Shown here piece by piece: positions 7,843 to 15,440 of a stretch of DNA of 35,369 nt. The DNA is from Clostridium sp. AM33-3 (lineage in GTDB: Bacteria; Bacillota; Clostridia; Lachnospirales; Lachnospiraceae), in assembly GCF_003480315.1 (NCBI RefSeq), contig NZ_QUIV01000014.1:51322-86690 (forward strand), in the 5' to 3' direction. A program made the translations under genes and the position numbers. The notes under the pieces are model-generated. The model was not told the DNA's origin, did not search any database, and saw nothing but the letters and a program-made list of their open reading frames with translations. Position 1 is the first letter of the stretch. The number at the start of each line of letters is the position of its first letter.

Positions 7843-7992
7843 ATGGGCTACGATGAATGGTTAGAAAATACGGGGTATACCCCAAGTTCCGACAATCGCA
7901 AGTGGTGGATACGAACCGAAAAGGATATAGATGAAGATATTAAAGATTCTATAGACTTTGAAGTTGACCCAGAACTTCCGTTCTACGATTAA
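7843..7992 (+). CDS. Small acidic protein of unknown function
   Basis: 49 residues, beginning M-G-Y-D-E-W-L-E-N and ending P-E-L-P-F-Y-D. It is strongly acidic in the second half, with aromatic W-W in the centre. AGAAAGGGG lies about 8 bp upstream and supports the start. It is the first gene of the plus-strand cluster, opposed to all the phage late genes, and so perhaps an early or control gene. I do not recognise a family. Confidence 0.7.
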   Translation: MGYDEWLENTGYTPSSDNRKWWIRTEKDIDEDIKDSIDFEVDPELPFYD

Positions 7993-8040
7993 CTATAATC
8001 CCCCGGTAAAAGCCGGGGGCAAAAAGAAAGGATGAATACC

Positions 8041-8319
8041 ATGAAAGCTAATAAAATTACCTTGAAGAAAATCCGAATCGAGTACCTTGAAAGAATCGTG
8101 GATGATATACAGAGTGCGCTTGAATACAGACGCAATCGTCTAAATGAAGCGAAAGAAGAACTAGAGCGCGTCATGACGGAGCTGTTCGACAATGACGAAC
8201 CCGGTGCGGTTCGTCAGCATGAACGCGATGTTCGATACGCGCAAGAAGCCGTAGACAGATATGAACTGGAAATCAGTGAGGGCGAAAAGATTCTTGCAGA
8301 ACTGGAAAAAATGGTGTAG
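8041..8319 (+). CDS. Coiled-coil protein of unknown function
   Basis: 92 residues, almost wholly charged helix (about 12-92), predicted coiled coil. The start at 8041 is preferred over ATG 8032 because AGAAAGG is 8 bp upstream of the former and abuts the latter. Second gene of the plus-strand cluster. Such proteins often dimerise or bridge other proteins, but no function can be assigned. Confidence 0.75.
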   Translation: MKANKITLKKIRIEYLERIVDDIQSALEYRRNRLNEAKEELERVMTELFDNDEPGAVRQHERDVRYAQEAVDRYELEISEGEKILAELEKMV

Positions 8320-8378
8320 GGCGAAAGCCTTACACCTCTTTTAAATTACAGAAAAACATAACCCCGGAGGAAAATAAA

Positions 8379-8741
8379 ATGTACGATTACTACGAAGCAG
8401 TAAAAGAAAATGTACTTAAATACATTGAGGAAGAAGTAGATACCGATGGTATCGACTTCGAAGAACTGGAAACACAACTTTACGATGACCTCTTTACAGA
8501 GGACAGCGTTACAGGTAACGCAAGCGGCTCTTACACATCCAGTAGAGCGCAAGCGCGAGAATACATAGAGGAAAACAAAGACCTCATTCGCGAAATGTGT
8601 AGCGAGTTTGGATGCGAAGAACAGGTCAAAGGTTGGTGGTTCTCCGATGATTATGAATCCATTGACGTATCAATTCGGTGTTACGTTCTGGGTAGTGCAA
8701 TAGGCTCTGCCTTAGAGGAACTGCGGGAAGCGGCTGAATAG
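8379..8741 (+). CDS. Acidic accessory protein found in Firmicutes mobile elements
   Basis: 120 residues with a high Asp/Glu content. The central block S-V-T-G-N-A-S-G-S-Y-T (about 44-54) is followed by a helix, an F-G-C segment and a C-terminal I-R-C-Y-V-L-G-S-A-I helix. I recognise this pattern from hypothetical proteins common in phages and conjugative elements of gut Firmicutes; their function is not known to me. GGAGG precedes the start. The acidity would suit a DNA mimic or inhibitor role, but that is speculation. Confidence 0.75.
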   Translation: MYDYYEAVKENVLKYIEEEVDTDGIDFEELETQLYDDLFTEDSVTGNASGSYTSSRAQAREYIEENKDLIREMCSEFGCEEQVKGWWFSDDYESIDVSIRCYVLGSAIGSALEELREAAE

Positions 8742-8786
8742 CCGCAAGCCCCTTTCTGGAAGATTTCAAAGAAAGGATGATAAATT

Positions 8787-9044
8787 ATGAAACGCATGGA
8801 ATTTGAAGTAGGTGGAAAGATGTATCACAGAGTAAGTAGGCCAACGGCAAGAAAGGCTTATGATAGAGGTGCAATAATCATGATTTGCCCGTGCAAATTA
8901 AGACCCGGAAAACCGTGGTATCCAGAAACACTCACTTGCAAAGTGCATACTGGTAGAGATTTTGACCCGGTTGCAAGGGATTTTGAGATTTATAATTGCA
9001 ACGCGGAAGCAGGATGGTACGCATCATTCTACCTTGAAGCATAA
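8787..9044 (+). CDS. Small hypothetical protein, last gene of the plus-strand cluster
   Basis: 85 residues, basic at the N terminus and mixed later. C35 and C37 lie in I-C-P-C and there are further Cys at about 52 and 72, so metal binding is possible but unproven. GAAAGGATG lies upstream with suitable spacing. It ends just before a strong terminator and is convergent with rep. No family recognised. Confidence 0.7.
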   Translation: MKRMEFEVGGKMYHRVSRPTARKAYDRGAIIMICPCKLRPGKPWYPETLTCKVHTGRDFDPVARDFEIYNCNAEAGWYASFYLEA

Positions 9045-9048
9045 GAAA

Positions 9049-9079
9049 AGCCCGGGGATTGATTCTCCGGGCTATTTTT
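9049..9079 (+). terminator. Rho-independent terminator of the plus-strand cluster
   Basis: AGCCCGGGGA (9049-9058) pairs with TCTCCGGGCT (9064-9073), followed by ATTTTT. It separates the plus-strand cluster from convergent rep and is immediately followed by a palindrome copy. Confidence 0.85.
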
Positions 9080-9096
9080 GTCCAAACGTTTGGACA
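9079..9096. repeat. Phage palindrome copy 4
   Basis: Perfect TGTCCAAACGTTTGGACA, in the 55-bp gap between convergent transcription units, 4 bp beyond the rep stop. Confidence 0.9.
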
Positions 9097-9099
9097 TTT

Positions 9100-9888
9100 T
9101 CAGAACTGGAAATATTTAATTTGATTGTAAGGGGTATCCACAGTTTTCATGTTTTGGATTTCCCCGAAGCTGTTAAGCAATGTTTCCAATTCTGCTTTTG
9201 TAAGCATGAGTGTGGTATGAGTTCCAGAGTTCAGGTTTCTGGTAGACCAGTATCGTTTTTTGTTTTTGATACCATCAAACATATCTTTTGTAATGTATTT
9301 TGATATGTAATGGGAAACGCGGGTGGAACTCTGCACCTGTGTAGCGGTAGTGAATCCATATGGAAATCCGCCAATGTTATAAATCGGTAAGCCGCCTTTT
9401 GTGGTATGCCCGGAAAACTGCATTTTCCAGAGAGACATGTCCATGTTGCTGAATACGCCATGAAGATGGTAGCGGCCCGATTTATGCTTTTCTGGCACTA
9501 TGAGATATTTGGTTTTAATTTTCGTATTGTTTCCGATATCTCTAAGGAAATCGGACATGACCTTTACCACCTCATCATAATTGAATGAATCAACCTGTTT
9601 AGGGTCAAAGGTAAAGGTTAGAAACCATTCCCATGTATTGTCCCTAGCATAGTTGTAAATTTTATTCTTTGTGCGGTTATAGGAAACATAAAACGAATGG
9701 AGAGGGTTCTCCTGTTTTTGTTCTTTTGGTGGTTTGGTTCCAAAAGCCATATAAGAATAAAGTTCAATGAGTTCGTCATCACGTTCCACTAGAAAAGAGT
9801 CCTTTTCTTTGGAGTGGCCTGTGATGACATTAGCATAATAAACAACTTCGGTTGATTCAAGATACTCTGATACTTTTACATTGTACAT
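9100..9888 (-). CDS. rep: Rolling-circle replication initiator (HUH endonuclease)
   Basis: 262 residues from ATG 9888, chosen because AAAGGG lies nine bases upstream; two in-frame ATGs upstream have no good site, and the longer forms would translate the palindrome. The three rolling-circle motifs are visible. Motif 1 is W-F-L-T-F-T-F (about 88-94). Motif 2 is Y-H-L-H-G-V-F with the metal-binding H-L-H at about 141-143. Motif 3 is Y-I-S-K-Y-I-T-K (about 194-201), which supplies the nicking tyrosine(s). It would nick the double-stranded phage origin and start plus-strand synthesis. It is the last gene of the minus-strand series, and three stacked hairpins lie directly upstream (9940-10020). Confidence 0.9.
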   Translation of the reverse strand: MYNVKVSEYLESTEVVYYANVITGHSKEKDSFLVERDDELIELYSYMAFGTKPPKEQKQENPLHSFYVSYNRTKNKIYNYARDNTWEWFLTFTFDPKQVDSFNYDEVVKVMSDFLRDIGNNTKIKTKYLIVPEKHKSGRYHLHGVFSNMDMSLWKMQFSGHTTKGGLPIYNIGGFPYGFTTATQVQSSTRVSHYISKYITKDMFDGIKNKKRYWSTRNLNSGTHTTLMLTKAELETLLNSFGEIQNMKTVDTPYNQIKYFQF

Positions 9889-9908
9889 TTTTTCAGACCC
9901 TTTCATTT

Positions 9909-9926
9909 TGTCCAAACATTTGGACA
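9909..9926. repeat. Phage palindrome copy 5
   Basis: TGTCCAAACATTTGGACA, one central substitution. It is 21 bp upstream of the rep start, between the start codon and the hairpin cluster. Confidence 0.9.
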
Positions 9927-9939
9927 AAGTGATAATTTA

Positions 9940-10020
9940 GCAAAAAATTTTCAATTTTTTGCAGGTTAAGTGTTGCCATAGTCAAGTAGGCAACACCTAA
10001 CCACCCGGAACATAACCGGG
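9940..10020. promoter_or_regulatory. Cluster of three hairpins upstream of rep, candidate replication origin
   Basis: GCAAAAAATT-ttc-AATTTTTTGC (9940-9962, perfect). GGTTAAGTGTTGCC with GGCAACACCTAACC (9964-9977 and 9989-10002, one G-T type mismatch, 11-nt loop). CCCGG with CCGGG (10004-10020). Three adjacent stems in 81 bp next to a rolling-circle Rep are typical of a nick site or single-strand origin, but no nick sequence is identified. Confidence 0.55.
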
Positions 10021-10066
10021 AACTAATCTTTTAATTGCTTGTGGCAATTCTATGGAATAGAAATGG

Positions 10067-10285
10067 CTAAGCAGAAGCTTTTGCCTTTTGCCTGTGAAAG
10101 TTATATAACATTTCTTTCCATACTTCATCTATGCGGCTTTGTACTTCTAAAGCGGCTACGGATGAAGAAAGACCATCTTTTATTTTATTGGTATAGAAAC
10201 GGTCTGGGTAAGAACCATATTTTATGCAAAACTCTTTTTCGATATTTCCATTGATTTCTGAATTGCTGTTTGTAAATCTCGACAT
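10067..10285 (-). CDS. Small hypothetical phage protein
   Basis: 72 residues with no membrane segment, mixed charge and a basic C terminus. AAGGAGAA lies 9 bp upstream of the ATG. Its start region overlaps the end of the Cys-rich gene by 64 nt in another frame, so both may be real and coupled. It precedes rep in the same direction and may be a Rep accessory. No family recognised. Confidence 0.65.
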   Translation of the reverse strand: MSRFTNSNSEINGNIEKEFCIKYGSYPDRFYTNKIKDGLSSSVAALEVQSRIDEVWKEMLYNFHRQKAKASA

Positions 10286-10452
10286 GGTTTTTCATTCTCC
10301 TTATAAGGTTTATTTTCCGGGGTGTTATATAAACAGGTTTTTGATATGCGGCATAAGGCGCATGAGCTTTCACAGCGGTATGATGTTTTTTTACATTCTT
10401 TGTAACTACGGCAAAACCGCTGTGAACACTGATAATATGGACAGTGTGTCAT
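10222..10452 (-). CDS. Small cysteine-rich protein, possible zinc-binding regulator
   Basis: 76 residues from ATG 10452, selected because AAAGGAG lies 6 bp before it; a longer frame would read through the palindrome. Nine cysteines, mostly in the first 40 residues (C4, 9, 14, 20, 27, 31, 34, 40 and one near 57), spaced as in metal-binding clusters. The second half is basic. It could bind zinc and nucleic acid. The 64-nt overlap with the next gene is large. Confidence 0.65.
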   Translation of the reverse strand: MTHCPYYQCSQRFCRSYKECKKTSYRCESSCALCRISKTCLYNTPENKPYKENEKPCRDLQTAIQKSMEISKKSFA

Positions 10453-10472
10453 GAATATCTCCTTTCCGATTT

Positions 10473-10490
10473 TGTCCAAACGTTTGGACA
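10473..10490. repeat. Phage palindrome copy 6
   Basis: Perfect consensus, 20 bp upstream of the Cys-rich gene start. It lies between that minus-strand gene and the promoter of the plus-strand gene at 10586. Confidence 0.9.
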
Positions 10491-10533
10491 TTTTTCTTAT
10501 CATATCGGCACCCCATGTCCTTGCTGTACTGGC

Positions 10534-10562
10534 TTTACGAGCAAGGTGTTATCTGGTATAAT
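10534..10562 (+). promoter_or_regulatory. Extended -10 promoter of the plus-strand membrane protein gene
   Basis: TTTACG (10534-10539), 17-bp spacer, then TGG-TATAAT with the -10 at 10557-10562; the TGn motif makes it an extended -10 promoter. It drives a single gene against the direction of its neighbours, as expected of a gene expressed from the quiet prophage. Confidence 0.75.
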
Positions 10563-10585
10563 ACAAGATAACGAGGGGGTGCGGT

Positions 10586-10912
10586 ATGAAAATTTTAATA
10601 GCAAGGTTTATAGCAAATGCCATTACGTTTTTTGTTGTATGGAAATATACAAAAAAACAGATGGAAAAATATCAAGCACAAGGTCATAAGCTAGATGAAA
10701 AGCAAGTGATTGAAAATATTAAAAATGACAGACGTTACGACTGGGGTACAGGGCAAGAGGAAAACTGGAAACATACATGGAACTCTAACAACCCCATTGA
10801 AAAGAAGAAAATTACAATAAAGGGTATCATTATAAAAAGCTTTGCCCTGTACTATTTCATAGGAATCATAACTGAAATACTAGTGTATTCATTTATGGGG
10901 GTTCAGTCGTAA
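10586..10912 (+). CDS. Two-span membrane protein, candidate lysogenic-conversion (moron) gene
   Basis: 108 residues. A hydrophobic segment lies at about 4-19, a charged and tryptophan-containing loop spans about 20-75, and a second hydrophobic segment runs about 80-105. GAGGGGG lies 6 bp before the ATG, and a strong extended -10 promoter is 24 bp upstream. It is the only plus-strand gene among the minus-strand late genes, and its stop abuts the end of the convergent pVI-like gene (10913). A self-contained, inwardly expressed membrane protein suggests superinfection exclusion or host modification, but no family is recognised. Confidence 0.7.
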   Translation: MKILIARFIANAITFFVVWKYTKKQMEKYQAQGHKLDEKQVIENIKNDRRYDWGTGQEENWKHTWNSNNPIEKKKITIKGIIIKSFALYYFIGIITEILVYSFMGVQS

Positions 10913-11353
10913 TCATTTAAAAATCTTTGATACAAATGCAAGTAATCCAGTCGATGTTTTTGCATCACCAGTAATGCTGTTTTTCATCTCCTTGAAAGTC
11001 TTAATAAACAGGAGTACCAGTTTATAGATGGTGAAAAGACAGCCAGTCACGACAAGAATGTATGTCATGTAAAAAACTGGGTCACCCATCAAATAGCGGT
11101 AAAGCCCGACTGTTTCAAGCACGGGCATACCGCTTGTGATTCCAGATTGCGCGGAATTACCGAGGTCAATGACATACTCATTGATTTCAACAAGTGTATC
11201 ATAAAAGTTAAGCATTGCCGTTACGACATTGCCGATAAAGGTAAAGATAAATTCAAAGAATGATGCAATGCCGCTAAGAAGCGAGCCATTGAAAAATCCA
11301 TCCGTAGACGGGGGAATTAATGGCTTAACTGCCGTTAATAAGATATAGTACAT
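10913..11353 (-). CDS. pVI-like minor coat/membrane protein
   Basis: 146 residues. A hydrophobic N-terminal third (F-F-E-F-I-F-T-F-I-G-N-V-V) is followed by a soluble middle and a long hydrophobic stretch (about 95-118, Y-I-L-V-V-T-G-C-L-F-T-I-Y-K-L-V-L-L-F), ending in a basic tail. It lies directly after the adsorption protein gene (15-bp gap), the place of gene VI after gene III in filamentous phages. Assignment rests on position and topology, not on sequence match. Confidence 0.6.
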   Translation of the reverse strand: MYYILLTAVKPLIPPSTDGFFNGSLLSGIASFFEFIFTFIGNVVTAMLNFYDTLVEINEYVIDLGNSAQSGITSGMPVLETVGLYRYLMGDPVFYMTYILVVTGCLFTIYKLVLLFIKTFKEMKNSITGDAKTSTGLLAFVSKIFK

Positions 11354-11367
11354 AAAACACCGCCTTT

Positions 11368-13989
11368 CTAAATGTGCATCTTATCAATCTTTCTTCTGAT
11401 AGCCGCTATTACTGTCATGAAGATTACAAAATAAGCACAGGATAATAACAAGGCGTAAAGGGATACGCCAAATACGGGAATTTGTAAATTTTTCATGTAC
11501 TCAATTCCTTTTAGCATATCTGCGTGAATAAGAGCAGAACTAGCGGGAACATTAAATACAAGCACGATAAATCGCAAACAGTTAATGAAAAGAATCATTA
11601 AAAGTATGATGATTAAAAGGCCAATCATGAAAAGATTGAGGAAGTTATGAAAGCCGGAATCATTTTCATTTTCTTCGATTTCTGGCGTTTTCCAATTTGG
11701 TAAAGCTTCTGTAATAGCCGCAACAATACTTGCGGGAAGTGCTTTAACCAAATTCAATAAATCTGCAAAAGAAAATGTTTCTAACATACTGCCAATATTT
11801 GTGACTGCACCAAGAAGTGAACCAAGGCCAAGGGCTGTTAGCAGTTCCTTTAAAGTTTCAGAAAGACTGTCAAGGTCTATGCCGAGTTTAAGACCCGATA
11901 AAGAAGCCGCTAGTTCCTGTAATTTGGCTAATACATCATCTAGTTTCGTACCCGTCAAATCTTTTAACGCACCCAAGGTTCCAGAAAGGGAACCTAATCC
12001 AAGAGCCGCCATAGCTGTTTCAAGAGCCTTGATAAATTCTTCTCCATAATTGTCGATATTCCAAGTTTTTAATTTATCCGCAATATTAACAACTGCATCG
12101 GCCATTCTAGTAAGTGGTACACTACCAGTCAATGCCGCTCCGATAATCCCACCAAGATTGTCTATATTTGGCAAATTAGCAAGCTTCTGTAATACGTCTG
12201 TTCCTAAATTGTCTATAGCATTTCCTAAATCCGTATTAACGCCATCAATCCAAGCTTCGATATCCCAATCAAGAATATCTTGTACGCCAGTAGAAATCGA
12301 AGAGAGATAAAGCAATGCACTCTTGAAAAATGGAATACTATTTAATGCTTCAATGATGCTGTCTTTAATGGTAGTTGGCAATAATTGAAACAAAGACAAA
12401 ATATTGGGGATGCCATTTGTTGCAGTAAGGATAGAGGTGATTATTCCAATAATACTTGTTAATGCACCAGAGGTATCCGTTGTTGAACCAGTACCGCCAG
12501 AGCCAGTATTGGTTCCGGGTTTTGTTTCTGTGTCTGTGCCAGTGGTTGTATCTGTAACGGTCCCTGCGGCAGAGTTTAAAGCAGAAACAGTGGAAAGAAC
12601 ATTTTTATCAGATTTTACAACATTATTAATGTCCCCGTTTACGGAAACGGTCGATAAATTCATAAGGGCATTTAGTGAACCGAATTTCAAACCATAGGTA
12701 TAATTCAGCAACAAAACATCTTTAGAACTCATATATTTATCAATACTTTCCAAACCAATTCCATTTTGACTGGCAACAGGGCAGGGCAATGATGCACTAA
12801 TAGCCCATAAATTAGAATCATTACCTTCATGTAAACATTCTTTATCGGAACCGAAATAATATTCATACAAATTAGTTGTATTGCTTAATTGATACCTTGA
12901 ATAATGAACTTTCATTTGGGAAAAACCATAATCTACCGATGCAGCATTTCTGTAATACAAAAAATAGTCATATCCGTTCTTTAAGGCAAGAGCAATCTTA
13001 TTTGGCGTATAAATAACAGATGATTGTTTCGGTAAAGAAGCACCCATATCCACACCGCCATAAGGGGAAAAATAATAATATTTGAACCCGTTTATAGATT
13101 TAATATTAAAATTTGACGGGTTAATGTCAATCAAAGCATATTTAAGGTATTTAGATTTGCCGCTATTGGCGAGTGACTTTGCAGTATAAATATATGCAAT
13201 TTTATCTTCATCAGTTAAAGAGATGGAATATCCGCTACCTGTAGCCGCGTTATCTAACTTGTTTTTAAGATTTATAAACATCTGCTGTGTAACTTGAGCC
13301 TTTTTAGCTTCGTTTTTAACAAGATAAGAAATATTAGTAGGAGAAAATGTTTTAGCAAACGATGAAATCTGGTCACTAAAAACAGTCGCGTCAGGCGCAG
13401 TAATGCCAGAAGAATAAATAACTGCCATAATAGCCATAATAGCGGCAACGCATACTGAAATTTCACCTATAACATGTGCGCTTACTTCGTCATTTATTGT
13501 TTCAGTAATGTTTTCCAGGTTAGGGTCATATGGTGTTGATTCTGGATTCAATGCCGCTTCAATCTGTTCCGGGGTTAATGGTTCCAGATTGTTCGGGTCA
13601 AAATCATCAATGCAGTTTGCCCCGGCTCCGAGGATTGCGTCAAGGTTATCGTTGTCCATTTCGATTTCATCTGGGATGGTGGATGTATCGACAACGGGGC
13701 GGTAATAGGGATAGGTTGGCGTTGTACTGTCTATGCCGGGGCCGTGGTCTGGGTCCTGGTCTGGATTAGTTTCAAAATCTTCAACTCCGAAGTCTGTGTC
13801 AATGTTGGTATCTGTGCTTTCAATACTTGCAGATGATTCTGGAATGTTACTGGGTGTTGCTTTTGTACTTGCATATGCAGACAGGGGATTTTCTGTAAGA
13901 ATAGCAAAAGCAAGCATGATTGAAAGAATCCGCTTGCTGTTTCTTCTTAAATGTTTGAATAAGTATTCGGGATATGATTGTTTATTCAT
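11368..13989 (-). CDS. pIII-like adsorption/spike protein
   Basis: 873 residues. There is a clear signal peptide (about 1-40: basic R-R-N-S-K-R, hydrophobic L-S-I-M-L-A-F-A-I-L, cleavage near A-Y-A/S). An Asp/Pro-rich exported region (about 41-165) and a hydrophobic segment near 175-195 follow. A T/G-rich linker lies near 485-515 (T-D-T-T-T-G-T-D-T-E-T), like the glycine-rich linkers of pIII. Long helical hydrophobic repeats with L-G-S-L-motifs come next, then strong C-terminal membrane segments (about 775-800 and 835-860). This fits a tip protein anchored in the cytoplasmic membrane before release. It is twice the usual pIII length, perhaps because a Gram-positive wall must be crossed. Ribosome site AAAGGAAC precedes the start. 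Confidence 0.7.
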   Translation of the reverse strand: MNKQSYPEYLFKHLRRNSKRILSIMLAFAILTENPLSAYASTKATPSNIPESSASIESTDTNIDTDFGVEDFETNPDQDPDHGPGIDSTTPTYPYYRPVVDTSTIPDEIEMDNDNLDAILGAGANCIDDFDPNNLEPLTPEQIEAALNPESTPYDPNLENITETINDEVSAHVIGEISVCVAAIMAIMAVIYSSGITAPDATVFSDQISSFAKTFSPTNISYLVKNEAKKAQVTQQMFINLKNKLDNAATGSGYSISLTDEDKIAYIYTAKSLANSGKSKYLKYALIDINPSNFNIKSINGFKYYYFSPYGGVDMGASLPKQSSVIYTPNKIALALKNGYDYFLYYRNAASVDYGFSQMKVHYSRYQLSNTTNLYEYYFGSDKECLHEGNDSNLWAISASLPCPVASQNGIGLESIDKYMSSKDVLLLNYTYGLKFGSLNALMNLSTVSVNGDINNVVKSDKNVLSTVSALNSAAGTVTDTTTGTDTETKPGTNTGSGGTGSTTDTSGALTSIIGIITSILTATNGIPNILSLFQLLPTTIKDSIIEALNSIPFFKSALLYLSSISTGVQDILDWDIEAWIDGVNTDLGNAIDNLGTDVLQKLANLPNIDNLGGIIGAALTGSVPLTRMADAVVNIADKLKTWNIDNYGEEFIKALETAMAALGLGSLSGTLGALKDLTGTKLDDVLAKLQELAASLSGLKLGIDLDSLSETLKELLTALGLGSLLGAVTNIGSMLETFSFADLLNLVKALPASIVAAITEALPNWKTPEIEENENDSGFHNFLNLFMIGLLIIILLMILFINCLRFIVLVFNVPASSALIHADMLKGIEYMKNLQIPVFGVSLYALLLSCAYFVIFMTVIAAIRRKIDKMHI

Positions 13990-14014
13990 AGCATTTAGTT
14001 CCTTTCTGAAATTT

Positions 14015-14032
14015 TGTCCAAACGTTTGGACA
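14015..14032. repeat. Phage palindrome copy 7
   Basis: Perfect consensus, 26 bp upstream of the pIII-like gene start. Confidence 0.9.
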
Positions 14033-14037
14033 TTTTG

Positions 14038-14078
14038 CCGTGAAAGCGTTGTCCACCCTTACGGGATGTACTAGGGTC
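14038..14078. repeat. 41-42 bp composite repeat, copy 2
   Basis: Partner of 7411-7452. It lies between palindromes 7 and 8 in the pIII-like gene's upstream region. Confidence 0.7.
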
Positions 14079-14111
14079 AATAGCGAGAGCCGACACCGCA
14101 AAGCACTGTTT

Positions 14112-14129
14112 TGTCCAAACGTTTGGACA
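14112..14129. repeat. Phage palindrome copy 8
   Basis: Perfect consensus; with copy 7 it brackets the composite repeat between the ATPase gene and the pIII-like gene. Confidence 0.9.
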
Positions 14130-14174
14130 TTTTAAGGACTGGGATAGTTCCCGGGTTTTCAATTCTTGAACTAT

Positions 14175-14209
14175 GGGGCTTTTCTTTGCCAAGGCAAAAG
14201 AAAAGCCCC
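14175..14209 (-). terminator. Strong hairpin between the ATPase and pIII-like genes
   Basis: GGGGCTTTTCTTTGCC (14175-14190) pairs with GGCAAAAGAAAAGCCCC (14193-14209) with one bulge and a 2-nt gap. A smaller TTCAA-ttc-TTGAA lies beside it. There is no T-run after the stem, so it may stabilise the upstream mRNA 3' end or cause partial termination rather than be a classic terminator. Confidence 0.5.
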
Positions 14210-14235
14210 CATATGTACCTCAAAAGAAATTGAAA

Positions 14236-14814
14236 TCAAAGATTCACGACCAATCCATAATTGTCCCGGTAGAATTGCGAAAGTTTATATTTCCAGTCTT
14301 TCATGCCCCAATCAAAGTCAAGCGGTATGAACTGCGTATCATAGAACACGTTTTCAAACAGCTTGTCATTGATTGGAACGGCATGAACAGAACTGGACAT
14401 ATCCGCAAGATTTATAAGCTTGTAGTAAATGTTTCTATCGTTCTTCGATACGACTACAACCGTCTGCGTCTGGTTTCTTAAACGGTTATATACCATTTCT
14501 GCTTCGATGGTGGTGTAAACAAACAAGCAATTCTGTTTGCCAATCGTGTTAATGAAGATGGAAATTTCCTTTAGCTTCTTATAATCCTGTGCATCCAGTC
14601 CATTGTAGATTTCATCTATAAAGAGGATTTTTGGCGTAAGGTCAAGTGGGAAATCCTCTAAGGAATTGATATAGAAAAAATCATCCTTTGGACTGTAAAT
14701 GTTTGTGTAAACCGGGATATGAAAAGCTTCATGGATAGCTTTTACCAGTTTATAGGCAAAAAGGGTTTTTCCGCTACGCTGTGCACCGAGACAGCCTACG
14801 ATTGTACCGGGCAT
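14236..14814 (-). CDS. zot-like: Zot/pI-like morphogenesis ATPase
   Basis: 192 residues. Walker A is G-A-Q-R-S-G-K-T (10-17) and Walker B is K-I-L-F-I-D-E (62-68), in the spacing of the Zot/pI family that drives filamentous phage assembly at the membrane. The usual C-terminal membrane span and periplasmic domain of pI are missing, so the membrane anchor may come from the adjacent genes (15145-15423 has a C-terminal membrane helix). The ATG shares its A with the stop codon of the upstream gene (TAATG), which implies translational coupling. This is one of the three hallmark genes for calling the element an inovirus. Confidence 0.85.
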   Translation of the reverse strand: MPGTIVGCLGAQRSGKTLFAYKLVKAIHEAFHIPVYTNIYSPKDDFFYINSLEDFPLDLTPKILFIDEIYNGLDAQDYKKLKEISIFINTIGKQNCLFVYTTIEAEMVYNRLRNQTQTVVVVSKNDRNIYYKLINLADMSSSVHAVPINDKLFENVFYDTQFIPLDFDWGMKDWKYKLSQFYRDNYGLVVNL

Positions 14815-15140
14815 TAATTACCACCGCCATTCTCATTAAGGGTATTAACCTTGATACCCCGGACAAGTTCATTCTGGGTATATGCGGACAGTAATGCTTT
14901 TAAGTTCTGAGAGCTGAAAAAATTGATATTCTTGTTGTTCTGTAACTGATGGTCGATATCTTCAAAAACTGCCCGCCATTCTGTGAGGTCATATTTTTCA
15001 ATGAAATACATAAGCTGAAACTTTAAGTGCATCTGGGTGGAATCCATGTAAGGAATGATACCGTAAATGGATTTAATCGGGTCACCCGTGTCAACCGGAG
15101 CAGAAAAGCCACTCATTAAGGACTGGAAATCAACTTGCAT
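14814..15140 (-). CDS. Soluble partner protein coupled to the Zot-like ATPase
   Basis: 108 residues, starting at ATG 15140. The upstream gene's G-G-G stop (GGGGGGTGA) doubles as its ribosome site. No membrane segment. Largely helical, with aromatic residues in the centre (F-Q-L-M-Y-F-I-E-K-Y). The stop overlaps the ATPase start by one base, so the two are made together and may form a complex. No family recognised. Confidence 0.7.
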   Translation of the reverse strand: MQVDFQSLMSGFSAPVDTGDPIKSIYGIIPYMDSTQMHLKFQLMYFIEKYDLTEWRAVFEDIDHQLQNNKNINFFSSQNLKALLSAYTQNELVRGIKVNTLNENGGGN

Positions 15141-15144
15141 ATCG

Positions 15145-15423
15145 TCACCCCCCAATGCGCACGAACATGATGAACGTGAGAATGATATTAAAAATCATAA
15201 GGTTTCTGGGAAGCGTATCCTTTTTAAAGAAGTTTCCAAACATGATAGATGAAAGCTTGCGCTTATCCTGTACAAAGTCCAGGTCTTTGGCGGTAAGAAT
15301 GGCTACACTGTCAGCCCCAACCTGTTTAAACTCGTCCTCATCCATCTGAGCACCCATAGAACGGTTAAGAAGTGTAAGGCTCTTTCCTGTGTAAACGTGA
15401 TTTTCTGTGATAACAATATACAT
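15145..15423 (-). CDS. Membrane-anchored small phage protein
   Basis: 92 residues. A soluble N-terminal part (about 1-70) is followed by one C-terminal hydrophobic helix (about 73-89, L-M-I-F-N-I-I-L-T-F-I-M-F-V). AAAGGAAAAA precedes the start. It is placed just before the Zot-partner and ATPase genes, so it may supply the membrane anchor absent from the short ATPase. No family recognised. Confidence 0.68.
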   Translation of the reverse strand: MYIVITENHVYTGKSLTLLNRSMGAQMDEDEFKQVGADSVAILTAKDLDFVQDKRKLSSIMFGNFFKKDTLPRNLMIFNIILTFIMFVRIGG

Positions 15424-15440
15424 TTTTATTTTTCCTTTCT

